Assembly: GCA_012295275.1 (NCBI GenBank)
Contig: CM022667.1
Location: forward strand, 12,477,538-12,517,537
From: Chrysomallon squamiferum
Taxonomy: Eukaryota; Mollusca; Gastropoda; Neomphalida; Peltospiridae
DNA: 40,000 bases
Reading direction: 5' to 3'
Part shown: in pieces, positions 23,548-39,122 of the stretch
Position numbering within the stretch: the stretch's first letter is position 1
Layout: every line of letters starts with the position of its first letter
Program-made: the position numbers and the translations under genes
Notes under the pieces: generated by a model
Told to the model about the DNA's origin: nothing
What the model saw: only the letters and a program-made list of their open reading frames with translations
Database searches by the model: none

Positions 23548-24733
23548 TGTAGTGTAACAAATGAATTTTCTAACACAATTATTTGTAATGTGTGTAATAT
23601 ACAAGTATTATCACATGATTATGGTCAGCGTTACATAAATCGTACTTTGAACCCGATTTCTCAGACCTAAGTACTGTTATAATTGTGTTTTCACACCACA
23701 TCACTTTTAAAAGCACTTAGTGCCACTGTACTAACTTATTATGTTCCAGTTCATTTGAGACATGACGTATATAAATGATATAACTCGTTTTGCTGAGAAT
23801 AAATACGAACACGCTTTTTCTATAAATATATTATAGAAATACTACATAAGTAAATATGAATAATGCCCTTCTCACAGTTACAAGACACTTTTTCTGACAC
23901 TTAATTTGTCATGGCAAAGTTAATGGAGTAAAATGTCTTAAGATTCGTCTTTTTGTTGACCTCATCTTTCTCGTTTAAAATGTTTAACCTAATATCAGAC
24001 ACATTCAGTTTTATTATTATAGTCTACATGCTCTAATTGTTTCTTTTCTTTTCTTTTTTAAATTTACGGTATTTCAAGCAATCCATCGCCATAAAAAGGC
24101 GCAAAAAATATATAAAACAAGCATTCGTGTATTGTTTATTTTATAATTAATACTTTTTTCTTTTATTTTCTCTCTCTAAATTTTATATTTTAAATATTAA
24201 AATAATAATAATAATAACAATTATTACATTAAACAAAGGAGAAAATATTTTACCATATATGTAGGACAGAAATTTGGAATTCGCTGTTTATAAAATTCGA
24301 TTCATAAAACTGTGAAAATGATAACAGATCAAACGATATAGCGCTTTATGAGTAATAACTAATTATACAGCAATGATGATTTCATTATTTGTTAACCCAT
24401 TTTAATTTATTCACATTCTTAAGGTCAAGTGTATTGCCCTCGATATTCTGTTAATAATTATAATGTGTTCATTATGATATAGGTTATGGATACAAAAATA
24501 GTTCCTTTAGTGCATTATTATAGAAACTATTTTCTGCTAATGCAGAATAATCTAATAAATCTCATTTATACTGGATTTGGATCGATTACTTCCTGCCCAT
24601 ACACAATGTACAAAAAAACAGGTGACACCAGAATAAGTTGTGAAGGTTCATTAAACACATATTGTTTCTTGCTAGTTTAATATTTGATAGATCTAATTAT
24701 ACTGATGAATCAAAGATTGTGGTGGAAAAGGAA

Positions 24734-24856
<123 letters not shown>

Positions 24857-25034
24857 TTCATTCTTTATTCTCATATTATAATTTTCTGACCGAGTAACAG
24901 TGAACCCCATGAAAGGTTAAGAAGGGAAAAGTTTATCATTGTTTAAAGACAATGCAGAACTAAGCGTGTTATTGTATCTCGGTTATTAACCAGCTGTCTA
25001 TTCTGGAACGCACCCACTAAATATATAAATTCAC

Positions 25035-25039
25035 CTACA

Positions 25040-25115
<76 letters not shown>

Positions 25116-25160
25116 AACACACACACACACACTCATACAAAACACACACACACACACATT
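25035..25160. repeat. (CA)n microsatellite
   Basis: Pure CA for about 70 bp, then interrupted copies. Confidence 0.96.
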
Positions 25161-25543
25161 CAACATCAATGTAAATATGTACACTGATACACATACACAT
25201 TTCCTATTTGTTTTTGTCATTCTTTCCCGATATAAGCGTAAATAAACTCACAGAAGTATAGCCGTACGATGTTTAGATCAATGAATCTGATTATAGATCT
25301 ACCTTACAGTTTGTCTCATGTATTTATAGTGCATATGTTATTGTTACTAAATTTATCTTCCGCCACAAGCGCTTAAACGTGACTGTCATCGAGATTGGCT
25401 TTACCAGATGAAACTGGTTGATTCTGACAGACGAGCCCATGTTTGCATGCTTCGACGATTAATGCTTTATTTAAGAAGCAGATTACATATAGACGCACGT
25501 AATTATGCATGCACACCACACACACAATAAATAAATAAATAAA

Positions 25544-25587
25544 TAGTAGTAGCAGTAGCAGTAGTAGTAGTAGTTGTGGCAATAGTG

Positions 25588-25624
<37 letters not shown>
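25544..25624. repeat. (GTA)n microsatellite
   Basis: Interrupted at 25576-25589, pure afterwards. Confidence 0.94.
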
Positions 25625-25812
25625 CAACAGTAAAGCTTATTCTAATTCGATCAATAAATCTACAGAGCGTGCGAATGGTAAACTGACAGTTTTCGTTTAA
25701 TACTCAGTGGAAAGATTCAGTCATAAATAATAATTCTCATAAATGTAGGTAAGTCATGAAGACCCGATAAGGCACGGAAGTAGGTGGGGGAAATACCCTT
25801 AAAACTCAGCGC

Positions 25813-25820
25813 TATAAATA
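25813..25820 (+). promoter_or_regulatory. Possible TATA box in a unique island
   Basis: gcTATAAATAac on the plus strand, followed eight bases on by CAGCTGAT, inside a unique, less AT-rich stretch (25740-25930). No exon or long ORF follows on the plus strand that I can support, so function is open. Confidence 0.25.
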
Positions 25821-26765
25821 ACCCGGCACAGCTGATTATTAGTCGACTGATACGTCATACAGAACTCCTTTGCATTGTAAAGTGACTAAATCCGTAAATT
25901 TAGCATCGGTTACTGTGCCGTTTCAGCCATTTCAATGAAATAAAGATAAATAGATGGTGCAATGTTTCTGCTATTCATACCTATAAATTTCCTCCACTGC
26001 TAACTGTAATTTATAGCGATTAACATATTCGATCTGAAATACACATTAACGATGTATCATTATAATAAGCCATAATAACTTTTTATGGTAGGTTAATGTG
26101 CACTCTTTTTCTGCACCTCGACTGAATTCTCCTGGCGCAAATGGTCATCTTAAAAACATTTAATCGATGTATATTTATTATATATTTTAAAATTATTACT
26201 TCTTTGTTTGATTTTTTATTTTTTATTTATTTTTTATTTTTTTATTATTAATATGATGCAACGTTCATGATTGTACGCGTGCATGTAAGATATTGTTTCT
26301 GTTCTACCACTTTCAGCACGATTAGTTAAATCGCTTAAACAGACCTTGATCATGATCGATAGTTTTAGAATCACGTCTTGCACCAACAGTAGACAGTGTG
26401 GTCTGATTGATTCCTGACAATAATTTTCACACTTACTGAGACTAACAGAAGTCATAGATTAATATATTTCTCACACTGTGGAGATTTGAGGGTAAGCTGG
26501 GAAGGGGAACGAAACAAATGCAAATTTCCACCACAAAAACAAACATCAGAGAAAGGTGTAAATATTTTTTCATTACATTATTAACGTAAATACACTAAAC
26601 TATTTCAGGAAATTGTGTACCAGTCTCTTGATCGTTGGACTGGGGCTGGGTGGGGGGGGTGTAGATACGTCATCAAAAAATATATATATTAATAAAAACA
26701 GTTTCACATCTTAAAACGTTAAATGGTCATTTAATATTTATTAGTATTAATTTAGTGTAAATCTT

Positions 26766-26796
<31 letters not shown>

Positions 26797-27475
26797 GGTT
26801 TCCACTTTTCTTATATACAGCAAATTAGTTAAAACTGAAGGCACCTTCTAACGGGATAGTGCAAAAGTCTTTAGATTGGCACGAACCAGATAATGCATAT
26901 AAATGCGCTTGAATTAAACAAAGCCTTTGTTAGAAATAATATGGTGGAGGGGGGTGTTGTTTTTTTCGTGTGAAAAATTGAAAAGGTTTTGTGTAGGCAT
27001 TTTTTCTCTCGATAAAACATGAATATAAAACATGTAAATAAAATGAATTACCATTCCTAAACGATAAACATTTTTCAGAAATCCAGTATATGTTTGTAAA
27101 AGAAAATCGATAATAACGTACTGCGTTACAGTGTAAATCTGCTATGTAATTATTTATTACTTGAAACTAATACAAAAATATTGTTTTTAAAAATATTAAA
27201 AACGATAATAAAAAAATAAACGAACTGTTTTTAAATAAGACTAAATACAATTTCACAATCTCTTGAAATGTCTCTGGTTTTGGCCAGTTGGATCCAGAAT
27301 CAGCTGATCTCAAATAGCCTTGCCTTTTGTGTCGTCTGCTAAAATAATCTTTTAAAAAAAATATTCTGCACTCGCTTTGCATCAAACGTACAAAACTTAT
27401 AATATAAACACTACAAAGTAAATAGGCTATCAAAAAATTATTATTTGTAAAATCACCAAAAATTAATACACGTAC

Positions 27476-27600
27476 CTTTCGAAACACTGGAAAATTCTCT
27501 TCGACTAAAATTTCTAAGCTGACATGTTCGTCTGCTTCTGTCGGAATACCCAGAATCAATATTTCGCTCGAATGATGTGCTTTGTTGAACTCCGCCGCGG
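27476..27600 (-). other. Candidate TATA-driven noncoding first exon
   Basis: Minus strand: a TATAAATA box at 27635..27628, then GC-rich DNA (tccgcggcgg), then a good donor AAAG|GTACGTG with GT at 27475. No start codon opens a long frame, so I read it as 5' UTR. The next minus-strand acceptor I can support is that of UNC93 at 22025, making this a possible distal UNC93 first exon. The 5' end is set about 30 bases after the TATA box. Confidence 0.38.
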
Positions 27601-27627
27601 AGCAAGGCGGATCAGCTGTTTTCTGTC

Positions 27628-27635
27628 TATTTATA
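27628..27635 (-). promoter_or_regulatory. TATA box (TATAAATA)
   Basis: ggTATAAATAg on the minus strand, followed nine bases on by CAGCTGAT. Located about 30 bases before the start of a GC-rich block that ends in a good splice donor. Confidence 0.4.
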
Positions 27636-27992
27636 CCACAGCCTTTGTTGCGGTGTACGGATTTTGTTCCTGTTTTCGCAAAGGAAAAGCAGCAGTATGT
27701 TTGATTTCGAGATTTTAATAGGGCATTTTTATATTCGACTGCCAATGTCTTCGAAACAATGCTGCCACCCCTTCAAGTGGTTGCTTCCTCTAATGTAGCT
27801 TCAACAGTCGCTCAAACCAGCTACAACCGCCTAGGAAGTACAGTATTAACATAAAAGTTGACTGAAATATCTGCTTGCGTGGTTTGTGTATTAATTTTAT
27901 CCACAGATGTAAAATTAAGAAACATCCGTTTAGCAGTTTAGTATACTGATAAAAAATATTATTTAAAAAATTACAAATGAAAAGTTTAAAAT

Positions 27993-27994
<2 letters not shown>

Positions 27995-28063
<69 letters not shown>
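27995..28063. repeat. (CT)n microsatellite
   Basis: About 34 uninterrupted units. Confidence 0.97.
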
Positions 28064-28064
<1 letters not shown>

Positions 28065-29309
28065 AAATGGGTTGGCTGTAAATTAATATTTACACCAATC
28101 GCTTCCAACATCGTTAAGTTTCAGGATCTCTCAACGGTTACTTTTCAGTTACACCAGTCAAAGCCCTGAATAGGCAGATGTAAACGATTGCATTTAATTA
28201 GATTAGCAAGAAGATAGACAGATATATAGATATATAATTAATCCAAATTTAAATTAGTAACTACAAAGCAAACAAAGATTTAGAATTAAGCTGATATTGT
28301 TATCACAGTCGTGATAAAACTTCTTTGATTCATCATTTTTATTTGATTTTTAAACTTGATATTTACTGTTATTTGTTTCATTTTAATGTTTAGTTTTTGT
28401 TGTTGTTGTTTTTTGTTTTTGTTTGGTTGGTTTTTTTTTGTGTGTTTTTTTTCTTACCGAAGAAGATGAGTTTTATTTTAACTTAAATACTGAATCATAT
28501 ATTTAAGGAATAGGTTAGATAATTTCCAAAATGGAATATCTAAATTACATTTCGAAATATACACAAATAAAACAAAATAAATAATAAACTGGACCAACCC
28601 AGTAAACAAAATTAATAGATACATTACTATAATGCACTGAAACAATACTTCTTTCTAACTAATCATAATTATCAAACACAGAGACACACAATAAATAACA
28701 AATAAAACACAAATTAATTTCCGTCATACTGTCTTGTGTGAGATATAATGCATTAAAATAACATTGCGTAAATTATATTTTAAATACATTTTAGTTTGCA
28801 CTTTTCACTGCGATTAATTCTACGCCCTGTGTATGGCACATGAGTGCCGGAAATGCATTTCTTTAATAAAATCGTTTTTGTTGATTTCTTCAAAGGAACA
28901 GCCATGTTTAAGAATTAAGGCGCCAGTTTTATTGCAAACGAAGTCAGCTAAATTATTTTTTTTTTTCTCCTTCTTTTTCAGACTAAGGAAATTAACATAA
29001 AAATATCGTCAGCGAGTTATATTTGTGAAAAAAAAATATATTAATGTCGATTTTTATCTGAAAGGGTAAAAAAAAAAAAAATAATTCGCAACATCCTGTT
29101 TACGTTTTAATCTGCAAGATGTCGCTAGGCAACAAGTATAGTGTCTTTGTTGGAAGATGTTTTATATTTATACTCGGCAAATATGTTTATTCTACTTTGC
29201 CTTTTTCTTGAGAATATAATTTTTTTAAAAAAAGAAGATTTCTTCTAATCAGCAGTTTCTGTTTGTTATAGAATGGTAGCAGGGGTGTTTTCTCATTTCT
29301 ATATTTACT

Positions 29310-29389
29310 AGATAGAGAGATAAATAGACATAGAGATAGACAGATCGGCAGATACAGAGATAGATAGATAGCTAGATAGAGATAGATAG

Positions 29390-29421
<32 letters not shown>
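29310..29421. repeat. (GATA)n microsatellite
   Basis: Imperfect GATA/GACA, pure over the last 30 bp. Confidence 0.93.
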
Positions 29422-29422
<1 letters not shown>

Positions 29423-29802
29423 CATACATACACATACATAGATACATAGAAAAAAAGTATTTATTCATTTATTTATTTATTAGATTATTTAACCTTTAAT
29501 GTAAAAAATTTGGAATATTTAATGTAGACTCAGTCTTATGAGACCAGACTTTCATACTGCTATAAATAGCAGCATATCACTTACTGATCAAAACTGATAT
29601 GAGGCATGCTGCTCTGACATCAGACTTCTGTGGTGTCGCTTACTTGTAATATTTCCCGTTCCAAGTATGGATAAAAGAGGATATGTTGCTTCGCACAAGA
29701 TGATTCATCTAAAATATCCTTGTTGCTAATCAGTAAATCTGGCACATAGATTTCTTATAGCAGATATTTCTTTATATAATATACTACGTACATTCATACA
29801 TA

Positions 29803-29813
29803 CATATATATAT

Positions 29814-29872
<59 letters not shown>
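29803..29872. repeat. (TA)n microsatellite
   Basis: About 35 TA units with one GA interruption near 29814. Confidence 0.96.
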
Positions 29873-29873
<1 letters not shown>

Positions 29874-30329
29874 GAGGGCGTATCTACGGAAAATAGCGCT
29901 TTTGTCAAGCACTGAAATAGCGGTTTTTTTTCCCAAACACCTTACATCCATGTTTCAGATAACATTAAAATAAAAATCAGTTTATAGAAAAATAAAATAA
30001 AATAAAATAAAAGTAAAAAAAAAGAGGTAATTTTAATAGAAAGTATTTATACATACATATATAAATATTAATACATTTATACACACATGCATACAACTAT
30101 ACATATATGCAAATATACATATATAAATATTAATACATACGTACACACACACACACACACACACATACACACACATATATGCATCTACAAACATAAATAT
30201 ATTACACACACACACACACACATACATACACACGCACATATACATCTACAAACACAAATATATTACACACACCCACACATAAAATATTCAGTCATAATAA
30301 TAATATTTTTTTTTTTTTTTTACTAACAC

Positions 30330-30640
30330 AACGAAACTAAATCGTAACAAATTTCCGGTCGTTATTTTTAACGATTTGTTAACATTGACACAAAGAATGC
30401 GGAGTTACTCTGTGGGGATTGCCGAAAACCCATTGAAATCCACCGGCACAAACTGCTTTAAACCGCACAGGTAATCTTACTGCTCAAATTAAGTTTGCTA
30501 GAGGAGTTTCCCAGGCCATCGAGTGCGATGGAAAGGCAAATAAGTCAATTTCTTTTTTTACCGCTGACCCCTTAGCACGTGTTCCGGTATATGTCAAATA
30601 TGACGTCAGCGGATGGAACAATAAGTGTGAATAGTACACA
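30330..30640. promoter_or_regulatory. Unique island with CRE and E-box
   Basis: Low-repeat block in intergenic DNA. CACGTG at 30576-30581 and TGACGTCA at 30601-30608. On the plus strand a short open frame from ATG at about 30397 (MRSYSVGIAENPLKSTGTNC, then FKPH) runs into a plausible donor CACAG|GTAATC at about 30470. No partner exon found. Confidence 0.25.
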
Positions 30641-30749
30641 TATGGTGGAGGGTTTAGGGGGTTTTTTTGGGGGAAGGGGTTTTTGTCGAAAATGTTCGCA
30701 GATGTAGTAATAATAGTTTTAATCTTTTTCATTGTTTATTATTATTATG

Positions 30750-30794
<45 letters not shown>

Positions 30795-30945
30795 TTTTTT
30801 TTTTTTTTTTTTGTTAATTATTATTATTATTTTTTTTAATTTTATATAGTTTGTTCTTTAACCGTCTTTACAGCTATTTGTCTGTCTATCTCTGTCTCTA
30901 TATCTATTTATTTATCTATATATCACCAAAATGTTTATAATTTAA

Positions 30946-30990
<45 letters not shown>

Positions 30991-31245
30991 GTTATATTTA
31001 AAATGAAATGAAGTAAATGGTTAGAGAGTTTGTCCTAAGATTCGCTGAAAGCAAAACAAATGTTATTTACTGGCTCATTTGTGATATTCCCAGTTCTAAC
31101 CTGAGCTCCACCACTGAATATAAATAATAAACATAGAGACATGTATACATATACATATATATATATATATGCACTCATACAAACTCAGGCATATGCATTC
31201 ATATATAAACACAGTTAACATACAAACATAAATACACACACAGAC

Positions 31246-31284
<39 letters not shown>

Positions 31285-31364
31285 ATCACAAACATACAAA
31301 CATGCAGATATATATACAGGTTATATATATATATATATCTAAATATTTATTAAATTTCATGTTC

Positions 31365-31486
31365 TGTACCTAAGGTGAACAGTCCCCCAGTAACTCACTT
31401 TCAAGTGTGAGTTCCTGTATTAGACACACTGAGGTGGGGGTGTCATCACTCACCAGGTGACTCACTGTCGCTGCATTTTAGGTACA
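31365..31486. mobile_element. Small foldback element (about 122 bp) with 9-bp TIRs
   Basis: TGTACCTAA at 31365-31373 and TTAGGTACA at 31478-31486 are exact inverted repeats around unique, GC-richer DNA. Inside lie AACTCAC...GTGAGTT (a hairpin), CCCCCA paired with TGGGGG, and the palindrome TCACCAGGTGA. Could be a MITE or a structured RNA; no target duplication is seen. Confidence 0.4.
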
Positions 31487-31861
31487 AAAAAAAAATAAAA
31501 AAATTTATTTAAATTAATTATGAAATATTTCTCAAAACTTTCCTTGGTGAGGAATGATGCCTACAAAACTTTTGTTCAAAGTAAACGACACAATGAAATG
31601 ATTTAAGAATATTTTATTTTATTTATTGATTTATTTATTCATTTATTACATTTTTTATATATATATATATATTAATCATGGATATTAAGTCCTTAATACA
31701 ATTAATTTTCTAGCTCATTAACATGTAAGTTTAATTATTTTCATAAAGAAATAATATTTATATAAAGTCAGTTAAAGAATTATTTACTTAGTTTTTATAT
31801 AATTATGCACTTCTTATTTCAGTGTAGATCACATAATTAAAAGAAAATTATATATTTCTTT

Positions 31862-31880
31862 CTTTCTTTATTTATTTATT

Positions 31881-31940
<60 letters not shown>

Positions 31941-31990
31941 TTTATTTTTATTTTTATTTTTTTTTTTATTTATTTTATTTATTTATTTAC
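31862..31990. repeat. (TTTA)n-(ATT)n compound repeat
   Basis: TTTA to 31891, ATT to 31940, then T-rich. Confidence 0.95.
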
Positions 31991-32335
31991 TTATTTATTT
32001 TTTGTTTGATATTTGCATTTTACATAATAAGCTAAAACTTATATTTTACATACTACGTATTGATTCAATAACTACCAAAAATATATCTATAATGTAAGTA
32101 CACTTTTTGTGTCGTATAAACTATGGATTAATTTAGAAGCGTCGGCCTAAATGTAAAAATTTTAAAATAATTTCGACGCAGATTTAGACAGTTCGCCAAA
32201 ATAAAAATAAAAAGATCGGAATATAAACAGATGACGTAATATGTACGTCAGATTCTAGATGCCGATTTTGAAAAAAAACTAAATTCCGATCTTGAAGTTT
32301 ATAACACACAGTTGTGGTTAAAACAGAGTCAGAGG

Positions 32336-32348
32336 AGGTCAAAGGTCA
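32336..32348 (+). promoter_or_regulatory. Perfect DR1 nuclear-receptor element
   Basis: AGGTCA-A-AGGTCA, the exact consensus for HNF4/RXR-type receptors, inside a unique stretch (32120-32420) that also has TGACGTAA and TACGTCA half-matches near 32230-32250. Confidence 0.4.
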
Positions 32349-32506
32349 AATTATTCTTCAACACTGATACTTCACGAAACACTGACTGTTTGTAACTAAA
32401 CTAAAACTGAAATAATCAACACGTTAAAATAAAAATTATATTCTAAACTAAATAAATGTTATGTTTACCTTCTGTATCCTTCTCACACACACACACACAC
32501 ATATAC

Positions 32507-32805
32507 CTGGGGTGGATCCAGCTTTTCTGACGAGAGAGGGAGGGGGTGAGGTCCATGGCAAAAAGGGAATCATAACATTATAAAAAAGCACTATTGAAAA
32601 ATTACACACCGATTCACGAGAACCATATTATAATAAAGCTAAAACAAGAACGCTGGCAGATGTTTTCTACAGTGTTCTATACATTAACAGACATTTTAAA
32701 AGTAAATAAATTTGTGAAAAACCTAAATATTCTAAATAAAAGGGGCAGTTCTCAAATTTGAGGGGTGGTCCAGACGACTTGGACCCCCTTCTAGATCCGC
32801 CCCAG
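32507..32805. mobile_element. hAT-like MITE with imperfect terminal inverted repeats
   Basis: The left end CTGGGGTGGATCCAG pairs with the right end (reverse complement CTGGGGCGGATCTAG): 13 of 15 match. Length 299 bp with no ORF. Ends of the type '(C)AGGGGCGGATCCAG' are known from hAT-family transposons in many animals. The subterminal parts also echo each other (runs of G beside ggtcca). A clear 8-bp target duplication is not visible; the left flank is a CA/TA repeat. Confidence 0.6.
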
Positions 32806-33849
32806 TACACACCCCTCTTTATTTCGTACATAACATCCCTCTCTGTTTTAATAAAACTATAACAATCATTAGATTAACAAAACTATTGCTAAAATAATAA
32901 TAATAATAAAAAGTAATTAAGTAAACAAATATAAATATTTAAGATATAAGTAAGTGAATAAGTAAACAAGTAAATAAGAAAATAAAACATATACACCCGC
33001 ATACCATAATCTACCCACATACACCAACATACACCCCTATATATAAAAATATACCCATATATACATAATTAACAACCAACAAACACATATACTCGCATAC
33101 ATACATATACCCACATAAAAATAATAGCCAGACATAAAAATATAAACATATATAAAATATACCACATAAAAAATATACCCACATACATAAATATACACTC
33201 ATATAAAAATATACCACACAAAACATATACTCAGTTTTTCTTTCTTTTATGAACCAATATACCTTCTTTCTTTCCCCCCCCCCACACACCCTCTTTCTTT
33301 AATAAAACTGTAACAATAAACACATTAAGAAAACTATTGCTGAAAAGTATACCAAAAAATTAAGTAAACAAACATACAGATGTTGAGTAAATAAATAAAT
33401 GAATAACGGAATAAAAGAACGAGTAAATAAATAAACAAACAAAACAACTTTATAAATAAAATAACAAACAAACAAACAAACAAACAAATAGGAAACAAAC
33501 AAGTACATAAATAAAATAGTAAAGAAATAAAATAAATAAATAAATAAATAAATAAGAAACAAATTAATAATAACTTTTTTTCTCGCACTCATATACTCAC
33601 ATCCTCTGTTACTTTATTAGAAGCGTTTCGTGAAATATGCTTGTCGAAGAATATTAGTTTATTTTTATAAGTTATTTATACAGTAAACGTTCTGATAAAA
33701 CTACTTTTAAACTTTTCAGTTTATAAATTTGTTATAATTGCAAATTATAATAAAGATAGTTTTAACTTACTGAGATTATTTCTCATTTCAAAGATTAAAT
33801 TTCAAGGTAGAAGACTCTGCCCTGCCCAAACCGCAACTGCGTGTTTGTT

Positions 33850-34130
33850 GTCTATGACGTCAATGCATTGTCGACGTCATTAGTAACAGGCACCCTAAAG
33901 CGACATGCTGTTTTGACCTAATTTTAATAAATTTTTGAACTGTTGGTTTATTCTGTGTTTGAGGCCCTATCTGAATAATATCTGCATAAATGGAATATTT
34001 AACGTCTTGTCTTTATGTTTATTGCTCGAATGTTATGTGGTATTGTGTAAAAATAGGTTCTTTTCAGTCAAAATTTGCCTTGGGCTAGCCGCCATCTTGT
34101 TATGATTCTTACGATGGGGTATAGCGAACA
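33850..34130. promoter_or_regulatory. Candidate promoter: paired CREs and a YY1-type site
   Basis: TGACGTCA at 33855-33862, CGACGTCA at 33872-33879 and GCCGCCATCTTG at 34088-34099, whose complement AAGATGGCGGC is a classic YY1/start-site element. Unique sequence between repeat fields, 1.5 kb from the 3' end of the SLC7 gene. Only short ORFs follow on either strand (for example MTTRERC... at 34389-34586 plus), so a noncoding RNA or a gene with distant exons is possible. Confidence 0.35.
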
Positions 34131-34946
34131 TCGTCCATACACTACATTATAACTGTGTCAGCGTTCTTTATACTACCAACCTCGATAAGTCAAATGATGG
34201 GTATCTTTTTTCTTCATTTGTCTGTCTAACTTGAAAGTTTTCGCTAGTGGTAGAAAACGTTGATGAAAACAAATAATATAAAATCTCTTGACTATTTTCG
34301 AGCAACAGACCTCTTTCAGAGAGATATCATCGGAAATAGAAATATTTGACTTCTTTAAGAGATGTAGAACTGAAGCTTAAGCACCTTCATGACTACCCGA
34401 GAACGATGTCATCAGAGGTTGATTTTTGCAGAGTCACGAGTTCGTTCCTGGCCAGTGAAGCAGTTTCTGTTCCGAGCCACTATGCAAGCTGATTGTCCCC
34501 CCCCCCACCCAGAACCGCCTGAATTCTGTTTGAAGGGTTTTGTTTGTGAGAAAAAATTTCATTCTTTTCATAAGATTTCGGTTTAACAGCATAAAACTGA
34601 GAATTAAGTTTTTAAATCCGAGCAGAAAACAGTGTCTAGTACCAAGAAAAAAGGCGCTTTGGAATACTTACATATATCCAAATATTGTTATTAACAACAG
34701 CTTGTGAACAAAATTCCAGAAACGAAATTCCCAATACTTGTTGCAGATGTGAACAAAACTCACCCGATTTTGAGTAAGATTTAGACGAGAACTGTAACAT
34801 ATAGAATTGATTAGTCTTTTTCTGTGTTCTGGTAATTCCATAGTTTGTTGTGTCTATTAAAAAGTCTTGCGTATCAAAAACTTCAACGTATACAGTTCGG
34901 ATATACAGATAGTCAAAACAATGTTATGTGTTGTTGTTGGATTTGT

Positions 34947-34952
34947 TGTGTG

Positions 34953-35013
<61 letters not shown>
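34947..35013. repeat. (GT)n microsatellite
   Basis: GT with one TTTG interruption near 34968. Confidence 0.97.
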
Positions 35014-35015
<2 letters not shown>

Positions 35016-35592
35016 AAAGACGTAACCGATCTTTCGCTACTGCAAAACTAAATATCTAACAGGTTCTAATGGCGTTGATACAGAAAACAAACTTAAAAAG
35101 ATCTAAATTTTATTTCTTCCTATGTAATACACATAACTCAAAATAAAAGAAAATGAAATGAAATATAAACTTCCGTCATAGAAATAATCGTTTGTCAGCT
35201 GACTTCTTTCATCATCATCATCATAGTCATCGTCATCGTCATCAGTATCATCATTTTCGTTCAGTTATTTGTATAATTAATTTTATTTTAAATATCATTT
35301 TATAATTTATTCACATTTTTGTATACAGTGACGTCAGAAAAATGACAAAACACCGGCACTTTTTTTTTTTATTATTATTATTATCAAAGGTTGGCTTCTA
35401 GCAACTCCAGTTTCGATGGAAAGAACCACTAACATGTGGATATATATATATATATATGTTTCACTTTTGTATCGAAATGGATATATCAATGAACTCATTT
35501 GGAATTTTAACTTCTGTTTTAATTAATCCTGGTTGAAATGAACTCATGTATCAGGTCAATGCATTATAATGATTTGTTATTGTTGTTATTAC

Positions 35593-39122
<3,530 letters not shown>

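Larger units (their letters stand above)
28064..35300. other. Intergenic stretch between UNC93 5' region and SLC7 3' end
   Basis: Mixed unique AT-rich DNA and simple repeats: GATA 29310-29421, TA 29803-29872, CA 30144-30222, ATT 30737-30795, AAT 30946-30989, CA 31247-31282, TTTA/ATT 31862-31990, GT 34947-35013. No coding exon supported on either strand. The regulatory islands and two mobile elements in it are listed separately. Confidence 0.5.

Noticed and set aside
26661-29886. gtagatacg (26661) and cgtatctac (29878) as ends of one large transposon
   Set aside because: Only nine bases match, flanks do not agree and the interior has no coding content; likely chance.
34410-34530. Minus-strand frame at 34.5 kb as the SLC7 last exon
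   Set aside because: It can be phased (EFRRFWVGGG...), but the 35593..35651 exon gives a far better family-like tail and lies closer.
34389-34586. 65-codon plus-strand ORF as a gene
   Set aside because: No recognisable domain, low-complexity CP-rich part from a C-run, no splice or conservation evidence; kept only as part of the orphan island.
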